DNA of 64,000 nt from Bradyrhizobium iriomotense (GTDB lineage Bacteria > Pseudomonadota > Alphaproteobacteria > Rhizobiales > Xanthobacteraceae): the NCBI RefSeq assembly GCF_018130765.1, contig NZ_JAFCJZ010000022.1, positions 62,001 through 126,000 on the forward strand, given 5' to 3'. Positions within the stretch are counted from its first letter, which is position 1. The number at the start of each line of letters is the position of its first letter. Under the pieces are notes generated by a model. That model was not told the origin of the DNA. It saw only the letters and a program-made list of their open reading frames with translations, and did not search any database. This document shows positions 1 to 7,646 of the stretch, one piece after another. The translations under genes were made by a program, and so were the position numbers.

Positions 1-576
1 CTCGTACGGGATGAAGGCTTCCAGGATCGCCGATTTGGTGGCGAGGCTGGTCCACACCTTGGCGATGTCGTCGCCCTCGCGGATGATGGCCTGGCCCTTG
101 CCGTCATAGCCGAAGCGGCGGGTCTTCAGCACCGCCGGGAGGCCGATCCTCAGGATCGCCTCGCGCAGCGAGGTGACGGAGGTGACGTCAGCATAGGTTG
201 CAGTGCCGATGCCGAGCTTCGTCACAAAATCCTTCTCGGCGAGCCGGTCCTGGGTGGTCTCGAGGATCTTGCGGTTGGGCAGCACCGGGCGGCGCGCGTC
301 CAGCACCATCGCGGCGGCCGCCGGCACGTTCTCGAATTCGTAGGTGATGACGTCGACGTCGCTCGCGAACAGCTCCAGCGCTTCGACGTCGGCATATTCC
401 GCGCAGGTCGCGTTCAGCACGACGTCGAAGGCCGGGGAGTCCGGATCGGGCGAGAACACCTGGCAGCGCAGGCCGAGCCGCGCCGCAGCCATCGCCAGCA
501 TCCTCCCCAATTGTCCGCCGCCGAGGATTCCGATGGTGTCGCCGGGCTTCAGCTTCACCTGCTTTGCGTCAGTCAC
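1..576 (-). CDS. purK: PurK, N5-carboxyaminoimidazole ribonucleotide synthase (partial, C-terminus outside window)
   Basis: ATP-dependent carboxylation of aminoimidazole ribonucleotide to N5-CAIR in purine synthesis. The visible 192 codons give the PurK N-terminus: the glycine-rich GILGGGQLGRM nucleotide-binding start (residues about 12-22), the EFENVP segment, and the start of the ATP-grasp region (KTRRFGYDGKGQ). The gene starts at a GTG whose GTGA overlaps the stop codon of purE, so the two are translationally coupled. The 3' end lies beyond position 1. The identity is firm; the start is fixed by the overlap. Confidence 0.95.
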   Translation of the reverse strand, partial: MTDAKQVKLKPGDTIGILGGGQLGRMLAMAAARLGLRCQVFSPDPDSPAFDVVLNATCAEYADVEALELFASDVDVITYEFENVPAAAAMVLDARRPVLPNRKILETTQDRLAEKDFVTKLGIGTATYADVTSVTSLREAILRIGLPAVLKTRRFGYDGKGQAIIREGDDIAKVWTSLATKSAILEAFIPYE

Positions 577-1061
577 GCCTTGTCCTCCGGACGCTCGGCA
601 ACCGCGTCGGTCTGCGCCTTGCGCCAGGCGGCGAGGCGGCCGGACAGGGCCGGGTCGGACAATGCCAGCACGGCGGCTGCAAGCAGCGCTGCGTTGATCG
701 CGCCGGCCTTGCCGATGGCGAGGGTGCCGACCGGGATCCCCGCCGGCATCTGCACGATCGAATAGAGCGAATCGACACCCTTGAGCGTCTTCGATTCGAC
801 GGGAACGCCGAACACCGGGAGTTCCGTCAGCGCCGCCGCCATGCCCGGCAGATGCGCAGCGCCGCCGGCGCCGGCGATGATGACCTTGTAACCCGCCGCC
901 TTGGCGCCCTTGGCGAAGGCAAACAGCCGGTCCGGGGTCCGGTGGGCCGAAACGATGCGGGTCTCGGCGGCGACGCCGAGCGCATCGAGCGTCTCGGCGG
1001 CATGCCGCATCGTGTCCCAATCCGACTGGCTTCCCATGATGATGGCGATCGGCGCGGTCAT
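573..1061 (-). CDS. purE: PurE, N5-CAIR mutase
   Basis: Converts N5-CAIR to CAIR in purine synthesis, acting on the PurK product. The 162-residue protein begins MTAPIAIIMGSQSDW with the class I PurE signature (GSQSDW near residues 10-15), then VSAHRTPDR and the glycine-rich AGAGGAAHLPGM segment. The length is normal for bacterial class I PurE. An in-frame extension up to 1139 exists, but the family starts close to the GSQSDW motif, so 1061 was chosen. It is upstream of and overlaps purK by 4 nt, forming the usual purEK operon. Confidence 0.96.
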   Translation of the reverse strand: MTAPIAIIMGSQSDWDTMRHAAETLDALGVAAETRIVSAHRTPDRLFAFAKGAKAAGYKVIIAGAGGAAHLPGMAAALTELPVFGVPVESKTLKGVDSLYSIVQMPAGIPVGTLAIGKAGAINAALLAAAVLALSDPALSGRLAAWRKAQTDAVAERPEDKA

Positions 1062-1149
1062 GACGTCAATTGTGCTCGGGAAAACAGAAACATAGGCCAG
1101 ATTAACGGTTCCGGCCGGCGGCTCGCAAGGCGGTGGCAAGGAGAAGGGA

Positions 1150-1905
1150 ATGCACTATCCTGTCTTGGTGAATCCCCGCAAGCCTTCATTGAGCAGGATG
1201 CCCATGAAGAAAACAAAAAGGGCGAACGCTGCGAAGGCCAAAAAGGGCCGGAAAACCAGCGGCAGCCGATCCAAAGCCGTCTCGAACCGCCCGGCCAGGC
1301 CGGCCTCGCGCAGAGCGCCGGCTGCCGATGACAGCAAGGCGACCATCCGTGGCCTGCGGAGCAAGCTCAAGGCGGCCCTGCTGCGGGTCTCGGAACTCGA
1401 GGCCGCTGCCGATACCGACTTCCTGCTCGAGATTCCGAACCGGCGCGGCTTCGAGCGCGAGCTCACGCGCGCCATTGCCTACATGAAGCGGTATCGCGCC
1501 AGCGGTGCGCTGATCGTGCTCGATGTTGACCGGCTGAAGCCGATCAACGATTCCTTCGGCCATGCCGCCGGCGACGAGGTGCTCAAGGCGATTGCCGCGA
1601 CGCTGACGCGGCAGGTCCGCGCCTCCGACGTGGTCGGCCGGCTCGGCGGCGACGAGTTCGCGCTGCTGCTCTGGAATCTCAACGAGACCGATGCCAAGGC
1701 GAAGGCCGCGACCTTCGAGCAGGCGATCGACGAATTGTCCTTCGACTTCCGCGGGCGGCAGGTGACGGCGGGCGCCTCTGCCGGTGTCGCCTTGCTCGGT
1801 CCGCACTCCGATGCAGGCCGCGCCCTGGAAGAGGCCGATGCCGCCATGTATGTGCGCAAGGCGCGCCGCCGGCACGAGCCGCGGATCAGGCTCGTCAGCA
1901 ACTGA
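1150..1905 (+). CDS. GGDEF-domain diguanylate cyclase
   Basis: Predicted to make cyclic di-GMP from two GTP. The first 75 residues are basic, Lys/Arg/Ala-rich and low in complexity. A short helix (about 75-90) leads into a GGDEF domain (about 93-245). The active-site RLGGDEF is intact, and an RxxD motif (RASD) sits exactly five residues before GGDEF, so the product-inhibition I-site is also present. There is no signal peptide or membrane segment, so it should be cytosolic. A strong AAGGAGAAGGGA ribosome site precedes the ATG at 1150; internal ATGs at 1198 and 1204 are alternatives. The input signal is unknown. Confidence 0.88.
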   Translation: MHYPVLVNPRKPSLSRMPMKKTKRANAAKAKKGRKTSGSRSKAVSNRPARPASRRAPAADDSKATIRGLRSKLKAALLRVSELEAAADTDFLLEIPNRRGFERELTRAIAYMKRYRASGALIVLDVDRLKPINDSFGHAAGDEVLKAIAATLTRQVRASDVVGRLGGDEFALLLWNLNETDAKAKAATFEQAIDELSFDFRGRQVTAGASAGVALLGPHSDAGRALEEADAAMYVRKARRRHEPRIRLVSN

Positions 1906-1907
1906 TC

Positions 1908-2159
1908 CTACAGTGTGGCGAGATCTTCCGGCACGTTGCCGAATTTGCGCAGCAGTGTTGCGTCGCCGAATTCGCCGGTCATGGGATCGCCGCTGCGGCT
2001 GAACGCGACCGCGCCGATATGGCCGGCGCCGCGCGCCAGAATCTCGGCGCGCCGCAGTGCTGCCGACGAGGACTGACACTCCTCCGCCGCGCCTGCGACG
2101 GGTGATCCGTCGGCATCGATCAAAAAGGGCATTGCAACGTAGTAGGTCACATCCGACAT
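1908..2159 (-). CDS. Small conserved-type hypothetical protein (83 aa)
   Basis: I do not recognise a named domain. The protein is soluble and composition is normal for the host (MSDVTYYVAMPF start; Ala/Gly-rich centre AEILARGAGHIGAVAFSRSG; SSAALRRAE helix). The pattern of a short beta strand, a helix with a Ser-Ser-Ala-Ala-Leu-Arg-Arg stretch and a second strand resembles small alpha/beta proteins seen in rhizobia, but that is only an impression. It lies tail-to-tail with the GGDEF gene (2 nt gap). Function unknown. Confidence 0.6.
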   Translation of the reverse strand: MSDVTYYVAMPFLIDADGSPVAGAAEECQSSSAALRRAEILARGAGHIGAVAFSRSGDPMTGEFGDATLLRKFGNVPEDLATL

Positions 2160-2186
2160 GGCGTTGCTCCAACGTTGAAAGTCAAA

Positions 2187-2252
2187 GCATGATCCGGACC
2201 CGAAGGGCCGCGTTAGCGCAAAGTGCGCAGCGGTTTTCCGAAAAGATCATGC
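2187..2252. repeat. Interspersed palindromic repeat, long variant (GCATGATC...GATCATGC)
   Basis: The outer arms GCATGATC and GATCATGC form an inverted repeat, with an inner CGGTTTTCCG stretch. The same arms and core occur at 23301-23349 and 62312-62359 in shorter form. This copy has an extra central segment. It lies in the gap between two minus-strand small genes. Confidence 0.75.
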
Positions 2253-2263
2253 TCAAACAATAA

Positions 2264-2308
2264 CCTAAAGCGCGATGACGATTCATCCCAATCTCATCGC
2301 GCTTTAGG
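2264..2308. terminator. Perfect 15-bp inverted repeat overlapping the end of the 72-aa gene
   Basis: The arms CCTAAAGCGCGATGA (2264-2278) and its exact reverse complement (2294-2308) flank a 15-nt loop. The right arm contains the TAA stop codon of the minus-strand gene ending at 2304. It may act as a 3' stabiliser or weak terminator. There is no T-run, so intrinsic termination is uncertain. The GCGCGATGA arm looks like another dispersed repeat type. Confidence 0.55.
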
Positions 2309-2522
2309 CGGCGCTGCTCTTGCTCCGCACCTTGCTGCGCGTGGTTTCGGGAATGCAGCCGGCGGAAATCGCCGCCTGCAATTCTTCCAGCTCCGCCTCC
2401 AGATACTCGTTGGCCATGATCAGCGCCTTGATGGTGCTGCGCAGATTGCCGTCGCACATCGCGATCGCCTGATCGCAGGCCTGTTCATAATGGCTGTTGT
2501 CCAAGAGGGCGGGTGCGGGCAT
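2304..2522 (-). CDS. Small conserved-type hypothetical protein (72 aa)
   Basis: Function not recognised. The 72-residue protein is mostly helical and acidic in its centre (IKALIMANEYLEAELEELQAAI), with a basic tail (TRSKVRSKSSAA). A coiled-coil or protein-protein role is possible. The ATG at 2522 has an AAGGA ribosome site 8 nt upstream. That site is the last member of a run of 13-bp tandem repeats (2525-2600), each carrying a similar AAG(G/A)A core. No membrane segment or signal peptide. Confidence 0.65.
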   Translation of the reverse strand: MPAPALLDNSHYEQACDQAIAMCDGNLRSTIKALIMANEYLEAELEELQAAISAGCIPETTRSKVRSKSSAA

Positions 2523-2524
2523 CT

Positions 2525-2600
2525 GCGTTGTCCTTGTGAGTTTTCCTTGGGGGTTTTTCTTGGGAGTTTTTCTTGGGCGTTTCCCTTGGACGTTTCCTGG
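2525..2600. repeat. 13-bp tandem repeat array at a start codon
   Basis: Five consecutive 13-nt units (2525, 2538, 2551, 2564, 2577) and a partial sixth (2590-2600) follow the pattern G(A/C/G)GTTTTTCTTGG on the plus strand. On the coding (minus) strand each reads CCAAG(G/A)AAAAC-C, a purine-rich Shine-Dalgarno-like core. The array begins 2 nt upstream of the ATG at 2522, so the proximal unit is the functional ribosome site. Units differ at a few positions only. Confidence 0.85.
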
Positions 2601-2690
2601 GGGCGTCGGGCGCAGGAATGTTCCTATTTTGTTCTTTTCGAGTCAAGCTGATTCAGACGCGAGGAGGCGTCACGGCAGCGCTAAACGCGA

Positions 2691-2897
2691 TCAGGCGATG
2701 ATGTCGGGCGTGATCTGGTCTTCGATGAACGCGATGCGGTCGCGCAACAACAGCTTGCGTTTCTTCAACCGCTGGAGCCGCAACAGATCGGGGGCGGGCG
2801 ATTGATGCAGTGCATCGATCGCCGCATCGAGATCTCGGTGTTCCTGCTGCAACCGGGTGAGCTCGGCTTCGAGTTCACGCTCGTCTTCATGGGTCAT
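2691..2897 (-). CDS. YdcH / DUF465 family small protein
   Basis: A 68-residue protein with the DUF465 layout: two amphipathic helices (ELEAELTRLQQEHRDLDAAIDAL, then LKKRKLLLRDRIAFIE) with the hallmark LKKRKLLLRD segment. The family is widespread in Proteobacteria and its function is unknown. A second member of the family lies 330 nt away on the other strand (3227-3406). No signal peptide or membrane segment. Confidence 0.85.
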   Translation of the reverse strand: MTHEDERELEAELTRLQQEHRDLDAAIDALHQSPAPDLLRLQRLKKRKLLLRDRIAFIEDQITPDIIA

Positions 2898-3226
2898 GTC
2901 TGCGGTGGCCGAAAAACCGATAGGCGTGAGATTAAGGCTGTGGATGCCCTGTGGAAATTATCGTCCTTGCGCGGCGTGACCGCAAGCGATCTCGGGCCGT
3001 CGCTCACCGATCTCTCGCAAGATATTTCGACGGTTCGCGGCGGGGCTGCGCAATCGCATTGATATCATGGATTTTTCCCGCGCGGTTCCGTACTCACGCT
3101 TCATTACATATGAATTTTCAAAAATGACGCGGCGACGACGGATACCCATCGACAGAACGAATCGGTGATGTAGACTTCGCCGTCCGGATCGAATCCTGAG
3201 GTTAACCCCTACCGAGGAGGTTTCGA
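2898..3226. other. Intergenic region between two divergent DUF465 genes
   Basis: No gene found in these 329 nt. They are AT-richer than their surroundings around 3095-3130. They should hold the promoters of both flanking small genes, but I cannot point to a convincing -35/-10 pair. Confidence 0.4.
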
Positions 3227-3406
3227 ATGACAATTCAGGCACATCTTGTTGAATTGGAGCGGAAACACAAACTTCTCGAAAACGAATTGCACGATGCTCT
3301 CGTGCACCTTTCAACAGACGACCTGCAAATTGTTGAGTTGAAGCGCCGGAAGTTGATGGTCAAGGACCAGATCGAGCGTCTGAAGCAAGGCGATACGCTC
3401 CACTAG
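3227..3406 (+). CDS. Second YdcH / DUF465 family small protein (59 aa)
   Basis: Short ORF beginning MTIQAHLVELERKHKLLENE and ending MVKDQIERLKQGDTLH. The central LKRRKLMVKDQIERLK matches the DUF465 hallmark LK(K/R)RKLxLKDxI. A strong AGGAGG ribosome site lies 6 nt upstream of the ATG. At 59 residues it is near the lower limit for the family. It is followed by a clear hairpin (3447-3478). It is divergent from another DUF465 gene (2691-2897). Confidence 0.85.
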   Translation: MTIQAHLVELERKHKLLENELHDALVHLSTDDLQIVELKRRKLMVKDQIERLKQGDTLH

Positions 3407-3446
3407 TAACCCCCGTAACAGTGTTGAGTTGATCGTACCCTTTCAG

Positions 3447-3478
3447 GCAGGGATGAGAGCCTTTGCGCTCATCCCTGC
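3447..3478. terminator. Hairpin between convergent genes, probable transcription end
   Basis: Perfect 11-bp stem GCAGGGATGAG / CTCATCCCTGC with a 10-nt loop, downstream of the plus-strand DUF465 gene and of the end of the minus-strand FAD oxidoreductase. There is no T-run on either side, so it may be Rho-assisted or only a 3' stabiliser. Confidence 0.55.
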
Positions 3479-3519
3479 TGCAAGGTGCGAGACCCCGCGC
3501 AATCATCGTTGCGCGTGGC

Positions 3520-4623
3520 CTAGATGTCTGCGAGCTCGGCGACGTGATCGGCGATCGCGAGCGAGGACGTCAGTCCCGGCGATTCGATTCCGAACAGGTT
3601 GATCAGACCCGCGACGCCATGGTCGCGCGGGCCCTGCATCAAGAAATCCTGCGTGGCGACGGCCGGCGGCACGATCTTCGGGCGGATGCCTGAATAACTC
3701 GGCATCAACGCGCCGTCGGGCAGCGTCGGCCAGTATTTGCGGATCGCCGGGTAGAAGCGCTCGGCGCGTGACGGATCGACTTCGTAGTTGATCGTCTCGA
3801 TCCATTCGACGTCGGGCCCGAAACGCGCCTGCCCCGCCATGTCCAGCGTCAGATGCACCCCTAATCCGCCGGGCTCGGGCACTGGATAGATCAGGCGCGA
3901 GAATGGCGCTTTGGCGTTGCAGCTGAAGTAGTTTCCCTTGGCGAGATAGGCCGGCGGAATCCGGTCCAGCGGCATGCCATCGATATTGCGCGCGACCGTC
4001 GTCGCCGAGAGGCCCGCAGCGTTGACGAGGAGGCTGCATTGCAGCGTCATCGGCGCCTCGCCACCAGCCTCGACCTCGATCACGCCGGCCGCCGCCTTGG
4101 CGCGGATCAGCGGGGTATGAAACGCGAAGGCCGCGCCGGCTTCCTCGGCCTCGCCGCGCAGCGAGAGCATGTAGGCGTGGCTGTCGATGATGCCGGTCGA
4201 GGGCGAGAGCAGCGCGGCGTCACAGGCGAGGGCCGGCTCCAGCGCGCGTGCGGCCTCGCCCGTGAGCAGCTGCATGTCGAGCACGCCGTTGGCCTCGGCG
4301 TGCGCCTTGATCGATTGTAGCTTCTCGGTTTCCTTCGCGTTGGTCGCGACGATCAGCTTGCCGCAATTCTTGTGGGGGATGCCGCGCTCGCCGCAGTAGC
4401 GGTAGAGCGCGTGCTTGCCACTGACGCACATCCGCGCCATCCAGCTTCCGGCGCGGTAGTAGATGCCGGCATGGATCACCTCGCTGTTGCGCGAGGAGGT
4501 GATGGTGCCGATGGCCTCGGCCTCCTCGAGCACGATGACCTCGCGCCCGGCCTGGGCGAGCTTCCGGGCCACCGCAAGCCCGACCACGCCGGCTCCGATG
4601 ACAATGCAGTCGACCTTATCCAT
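3520..4623 (-). CDS. FAD-dependent oxidoreductase, L-2-hydroxyglutarate oxidase-like (DAO family)
   Basis: A 367-residue flavoprotein. It starts with the Rossmann FAD motif IVIGAGVVGLAVARKLA (residues about 7-23) and the acidic end of strand 2 (VIVLEEAE). It carries the segment SSRNSEVIHAGIYY that is typical of the L-2-hydroxyglutarate dehydrogenase/LhgO group, and a C-terminal GIRPKI/GIESPGLTSSLAIA FAD-contact region. It should oxidise a 2-hydroxyacid and pass electrons to oxygen or quinone. The exact substrate is inferred from the family. No operon partner: the downstream neighbour is convergent and the PAS-GGDEF-EAL gene is divergent. Confidence 0.85.
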   Translation of the reverse strand: MDKVDCIVIGAGVVGLAVARKLAQAGREVIVLEEAEAIGTITSSRNSEVIHAGIYYRAGSWMARMCVSGKHALYRYCGERGIPHKNCGKLIVATNAKETEKLQSIKAHAEANGVLDMQLLTGEAARALEPALACDAALLSPSTGIIDSHAYMLSLRGEAEEAGAAFAFHTPLIRAKAAAGVIEVEAGGEAPMTLQCSLLVNAAGLSATTVARNIDGMPLDRIPPAYLAKGNYFSCNAKAPFSRLIYPVPEPGGLGVHLTLDMAGQARFGPDVEWIETINYEVDPSRAERFYPAIRKYWPTLPDGALMPSYSGIRPKIVPPAVATQDFLMQGPRDHGVAGLINLFGIESPGLTSSLAIADHVAELADI

Positions 4624-4825
4624 GGTTGTGCAGGACGTCCGCTGGAAGCGCCGGTGGCGTTGGTCCCGGGAACGAGGCCGCGGGGCCGGTTTCCGTTAAG
4701 GAAGCATTTATCATGTCAGGGCAATTGCCGTGTTTGGCGTCACATTTTTCTGTTGCGCGTACAGGCGTTTACCCGATCCAAACCGGAGAGGCCAGACAAT
4801 CCGACGTTGAAATCGCGGGTGGCTG

Positions 4826-7513
4826 ATGGCTGAGAAGAACTGGCACGTGGGCGGCACGCTTCCGATTGCTGTGCAGGCCGTCCTGTGCCTGGCCGGCGCG
4901 GTCGCGCCTGCGCGCGCCTTTGCGCTGTCGGACAGCCTCGCCCCGCCGAGCTATCTCGGCCAGCTCGATCCCAACCTGATTTGGGAAGTCCTGATCGCGG
5001 GAATCGTCGTCTGCGCGTTCCTGGCCGCCGTCGCGTTGTGGGTCCATTCGGCGCTGCGTCGGACGAGGCGGTTACAATTGCGGCGCAATGCCTTCGTCTC
5101 CTCCGCCATGAACAATCTCAACCAGGGCGTGGTCATGACGGATGCGCAGCGGCGCATCATCTTCTGCAACGACCGCTATCTCGACATCTACGGCCTGTCG
5201 CGGTCGGATCTCTGGGTCGACATGAACGGCCACGAACTCCTCGATCTGCGACGCAAGCGCGGCGTGCTTGGCGGTGCTTCCGACGACGAGTTCTACGAGA
5301 AGGCCGCGAGCCTCAACGGCCTGATCACGGAACTGCCTGATGGCCGCGCCATCCTGGTGAAATATTTCATCCTGCCGAACGGCGGATCGGTCGCGACTCA
5401 TCTCGACGTCAGCGAGCAGCGCAAGCTGTCGCGGCAGCTCGCCTCCACCAAGCAATTCCTGGAATCGGTGCTTGACCATGTGCCGGCCTGCGTGGCCGCC
5501 AAGAACATCGACGACGGTTGCTACATCTTCGCGAACAGCGCCTATGAGCGGTTCTGGGGACTGTCGCGGGACTGCGCCGTCGGCAGGAATGCGCGGGAGC
5601 TGTTTGCACCGAGCTCGGCGGCGAGCATCGAGGCGGCCGACCGGGCGGCGCTGGAGGCGCCGGATGGTCAGTTCCGCAATGAATTCGAGGTCGACCGCGG
5701 CGGCGAGCGGCGTATGGTCGCCTCGATCCGGATCGTGGTCCGCAACGAGAGCAACAGGCCCGAATTCCTGCTGCTGGTGTTCGAGGACATCACCGACCGC
5801 CGATCGCTGTCGCAGGAGCTGGAAAGCACCAAGAAATTCCTCGAGCTCGTGGTCGACAATATTCCGGTCGCGCTGATCGTGGAGCAGGTCAAGGACGGCC
5901 GCTATCTGCTCGCCAACCGCAGCGCCGAGACGATCCTCAACCGCCGGCGCGAGGAAGCCACGGGCCTGACCGCGTCCGACATCTTCAATCCCAAGGAAGC
6001 CAAGCTGATCATCGCGCGCGACGAGGCAGCGATCAAGAAACGCGGGATGATCACCGAGGAGCATCCGATCTCCACCAAGGACGGCCTGCGGCTGTTCCTG
6101 ACCCGCCGCGCCACGGTGCTCAGCGATGCCGGCGAGCCGCAATATCTGATCAAGACCCATGAAGACGTCACCGACCGCCGGCAGACCGAGTCGCGCATGG
6201 CGCACATGGCCTATCATGACGGTCTCACCGATCTGCCGAACCGCGCCGCCTTCCTGCAGGCGCTGACCCAGATGATCGAGGCCTGCGAAGGCACCGGCGA
6301 GGAGTTCGCCGTGCTCTGCGTCGACCTCGACGGGCTCAAGGAGGTCAACGACGTCTTCGGCCATGCGCTCGGCGACAAGCTCCTGATCGAGGTGGCCCAG
6401 CGGCTCCAGGACTCCGCCCGAGGCGGCGTGGTGGCGCGCCTGTCCGGCGACGAGTTCGGCCTGATCATCGACGGCAAGCAGCCGGAATCGGGTCTCGCAC
6501 TGGCGCAGCAGATCGGCGAAGCCGTCGCGCAGGAGTTCCAGATCGACGGCCGGCCGGTCCGCGCCGGCGTCACCACCGGCATGTCGATCTTCCCGCACAA
6601 CGGGGCCGATGGCGCCTCGCTGCTCGCCAATGCCGGCGCGGCGCTGTTCCGCGCCAAGCAGAAATCGCGCGGCACGATCAGCCTCTACCAGCCGGAGATG
6701 GACCAGCAGATCCGCGATCGCCGCGTGCTGCACCAGGACCTCTCGATGGCGATCAAGAACGGCGAGCTCTCGCTCGCCTTCCAGCCGCAGGGAGCCGCGG
6801 GCCACAGCGTCGCCGAGAGCGAGATCATCGGCTTCGAGGCGCTGGCGCGCTGGCAGCATCCGGTGCGCGGCCAGGTCTCGCCGGCCGAATTCATCCCGAT
6901 CGCCGAGGAGAGCGGCCTGATCGTCGAGATGGGCGAGTGGATCCTGCGTGAGGCCTGCCGCGAGGCGGCGTCCTGGCCGAAGCCGCTCCAGGTCGCGGTC
7001 AATTTGTCGCCGGCGCAGTTCATGCACGGCGACGTGGTTGGCCTCGTCCATTCGATCCTGATCGAGACGGGCCTTGCGCCCGGCCGGCTCGAGCTCGAGA
7101 TCACCGAAGGCGTGCTGATCGAGGATTTCGACCGGGGCCTTGCGCTGCTGCGCCGGCTGAAGGCGCTGGGCGTGCGCATCTCGATGGACGATTTCGGCAG
7201 CGGCTATTCCTCGCTGAGCTATCTCCAGGCGTTCCCGTTCGACAAGATCAAGATCGACCGCGCCTTCATCATCAACCTCGGTCGCAACCCGCAATCGGCG
7301 GCGATCGTCCGTGCCGTGATCGATCTCGGCCACGGCCTCGAAATGTCGATCATCGCGGAAGGCGTCGAAACGGTCGAGCAGCTTGGCTTCCTCGCCAAGG
7401 AGGGCTGCGACGGCGTGCAGGGCTATCTGCTCGGCAAGCCCTTGCCGATCGGCAAATATGCCGATCTCGTCGGCCGTGCTGAAGCCATGGAGCTTGCGCT
7501 CAAGACCGGCTAG
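4826..7513 (+). CDS. Membrane-anchored PAS-PAS-PAS-GGDEF-EAL protein (cyclic di-GMP turnover)
   Basis: An 895-residue sensor with two N-terminal hydrophobic segments (about 8-33, signal-like, and 50-72), three PAS domains (about 88-195, 205-325, 330-450), a GGDEF domain (about 465-620) and an EAL domain (about 640-885). The cyclase motif reads RLSGDEF, with Ser in the first Gly position, and the RxxD I-site is lost. The EAL domain keeps FEALARW, NLSP, the Glu of EITEG, DDFGSGYSS, the Lys of IKID, AEGVET and QGYLLGKPL, so c-di-GMP hydrolysis is the likely main activity. GGDEF may be weak or regulatory. Single-gene unit followed by a repeat/hairpin. Confidence 0.93.
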   Translation: MAEKNWHVGGTLPIAVQAVLCLAGAVAPARAFALSDSLAPPSYLGQLDPNLIWEVLIAGIVVCAFLAAVALWVHSALRRTRRLQLRRNAFVSSAMNNLNQGVVMTDAQRRIIFCNDRYLDIYGLSRSDLWVDMNGHELLDLRRKRGVLGGASDDEFYEKAASLNGLITELPDGRAILVKYFILPNGGSVATHLDVSEQRKLSRQLASTKQFLESVLDHVPACVAAKNIDDGCYIFANSAYERFWGLSRDCAVGRNARELFAPSSAASIEAADRAALEAPDGQFRNEFEVDRGGERRMVASIRIVVRNESNRPEFLLLVFEDITDRRSLSQELESTKKFLELVVDNIPVALIVEQVKDGRYLLANRSAETILNRRREEATGLTASDIFNPKEAKLIIARDEAAIKKRGMITEEHPISTKDGLRLFLTRRATVLSDAGEPQYLIKTHEDVTDRRQTESRMAHMAYHDGLTDLPNRAAFLQALTQMIEACEGTGEEFAVLCVDLDGLKEVNDVFGHALGDKLLIEVAQRLQDSARGGVVARLSGDEFGLIIDGKQPESGLALAQQIGEAVAQEFQIDGRPVRAGVTTGMSIFPHNGADGASLLANAGAALFRAKQKSRGTISLYQPEMDQQIRDRRVLHQDLSMAIKNGELSLAFQPQGAAGHSVAESEIIGFEALARWQHPVRGQVSPAEFIPIAEESGLIVEMGEWILREACREAASWPKPLQVAVNLSPAQFMHGDVVGLVHSILIETGLAPGRLELEITEGVLIEDFDRGLALLRRLKALGVRISMDDFGSGYSSLSYLQAFPFDKIKIDRAFIINLGRNPQSAAIVRAVIDLGHGLEMSIIAEGVETVEQLGFLAKEGCDGVQGYLLGKPLPIGKYADLVGRAEAMELALKTG

Positions 7514-7613
7514 AGCGCTTCTGGGCGAAGCGGATAGCCGTTCGCGCGAAGAAAACGCGACGAAACAAAAATCTGGAGCCGTTCCGATTTCATCGGAACG
7601 GAAATGGCTCTAG
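7514..7613. repeat. Dispersed repeat with a perfect 10-bp hairpin
   Basis: Begins right after the stop codon of the PAS-GGDEF-EAL gene. It contains CCGTTCCGAT / ATCGGAACGG (7579-7588 and 7592-7601) with a 3-nt loop, flanked by GGAGC...GGCTCT. Such elements are common between Bradyrhizobium genes (family knowledge). The hairpin could serve as the 3' end of the upstream transcript. Confidence 0.6.
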
Positions 7614-7646
7614 GGATGGTGAGCTTCGCTCCCTCTCGACGGTTTC

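Noticed and set aside
2525..2600. CRISPR-like array
   Set aside because: Units are only 13 bp and directly adjacent with no spacers; no cas genes are present.
5072..7333. Long antisense ORF (753 codons) on the minus strand
   Set aside because: It mirrors the PAS-GGDEF-EAL gene. High GC3 makes long open antisense frames; its product is low-complexity Arg/Ala/Asp-rich with no domain.
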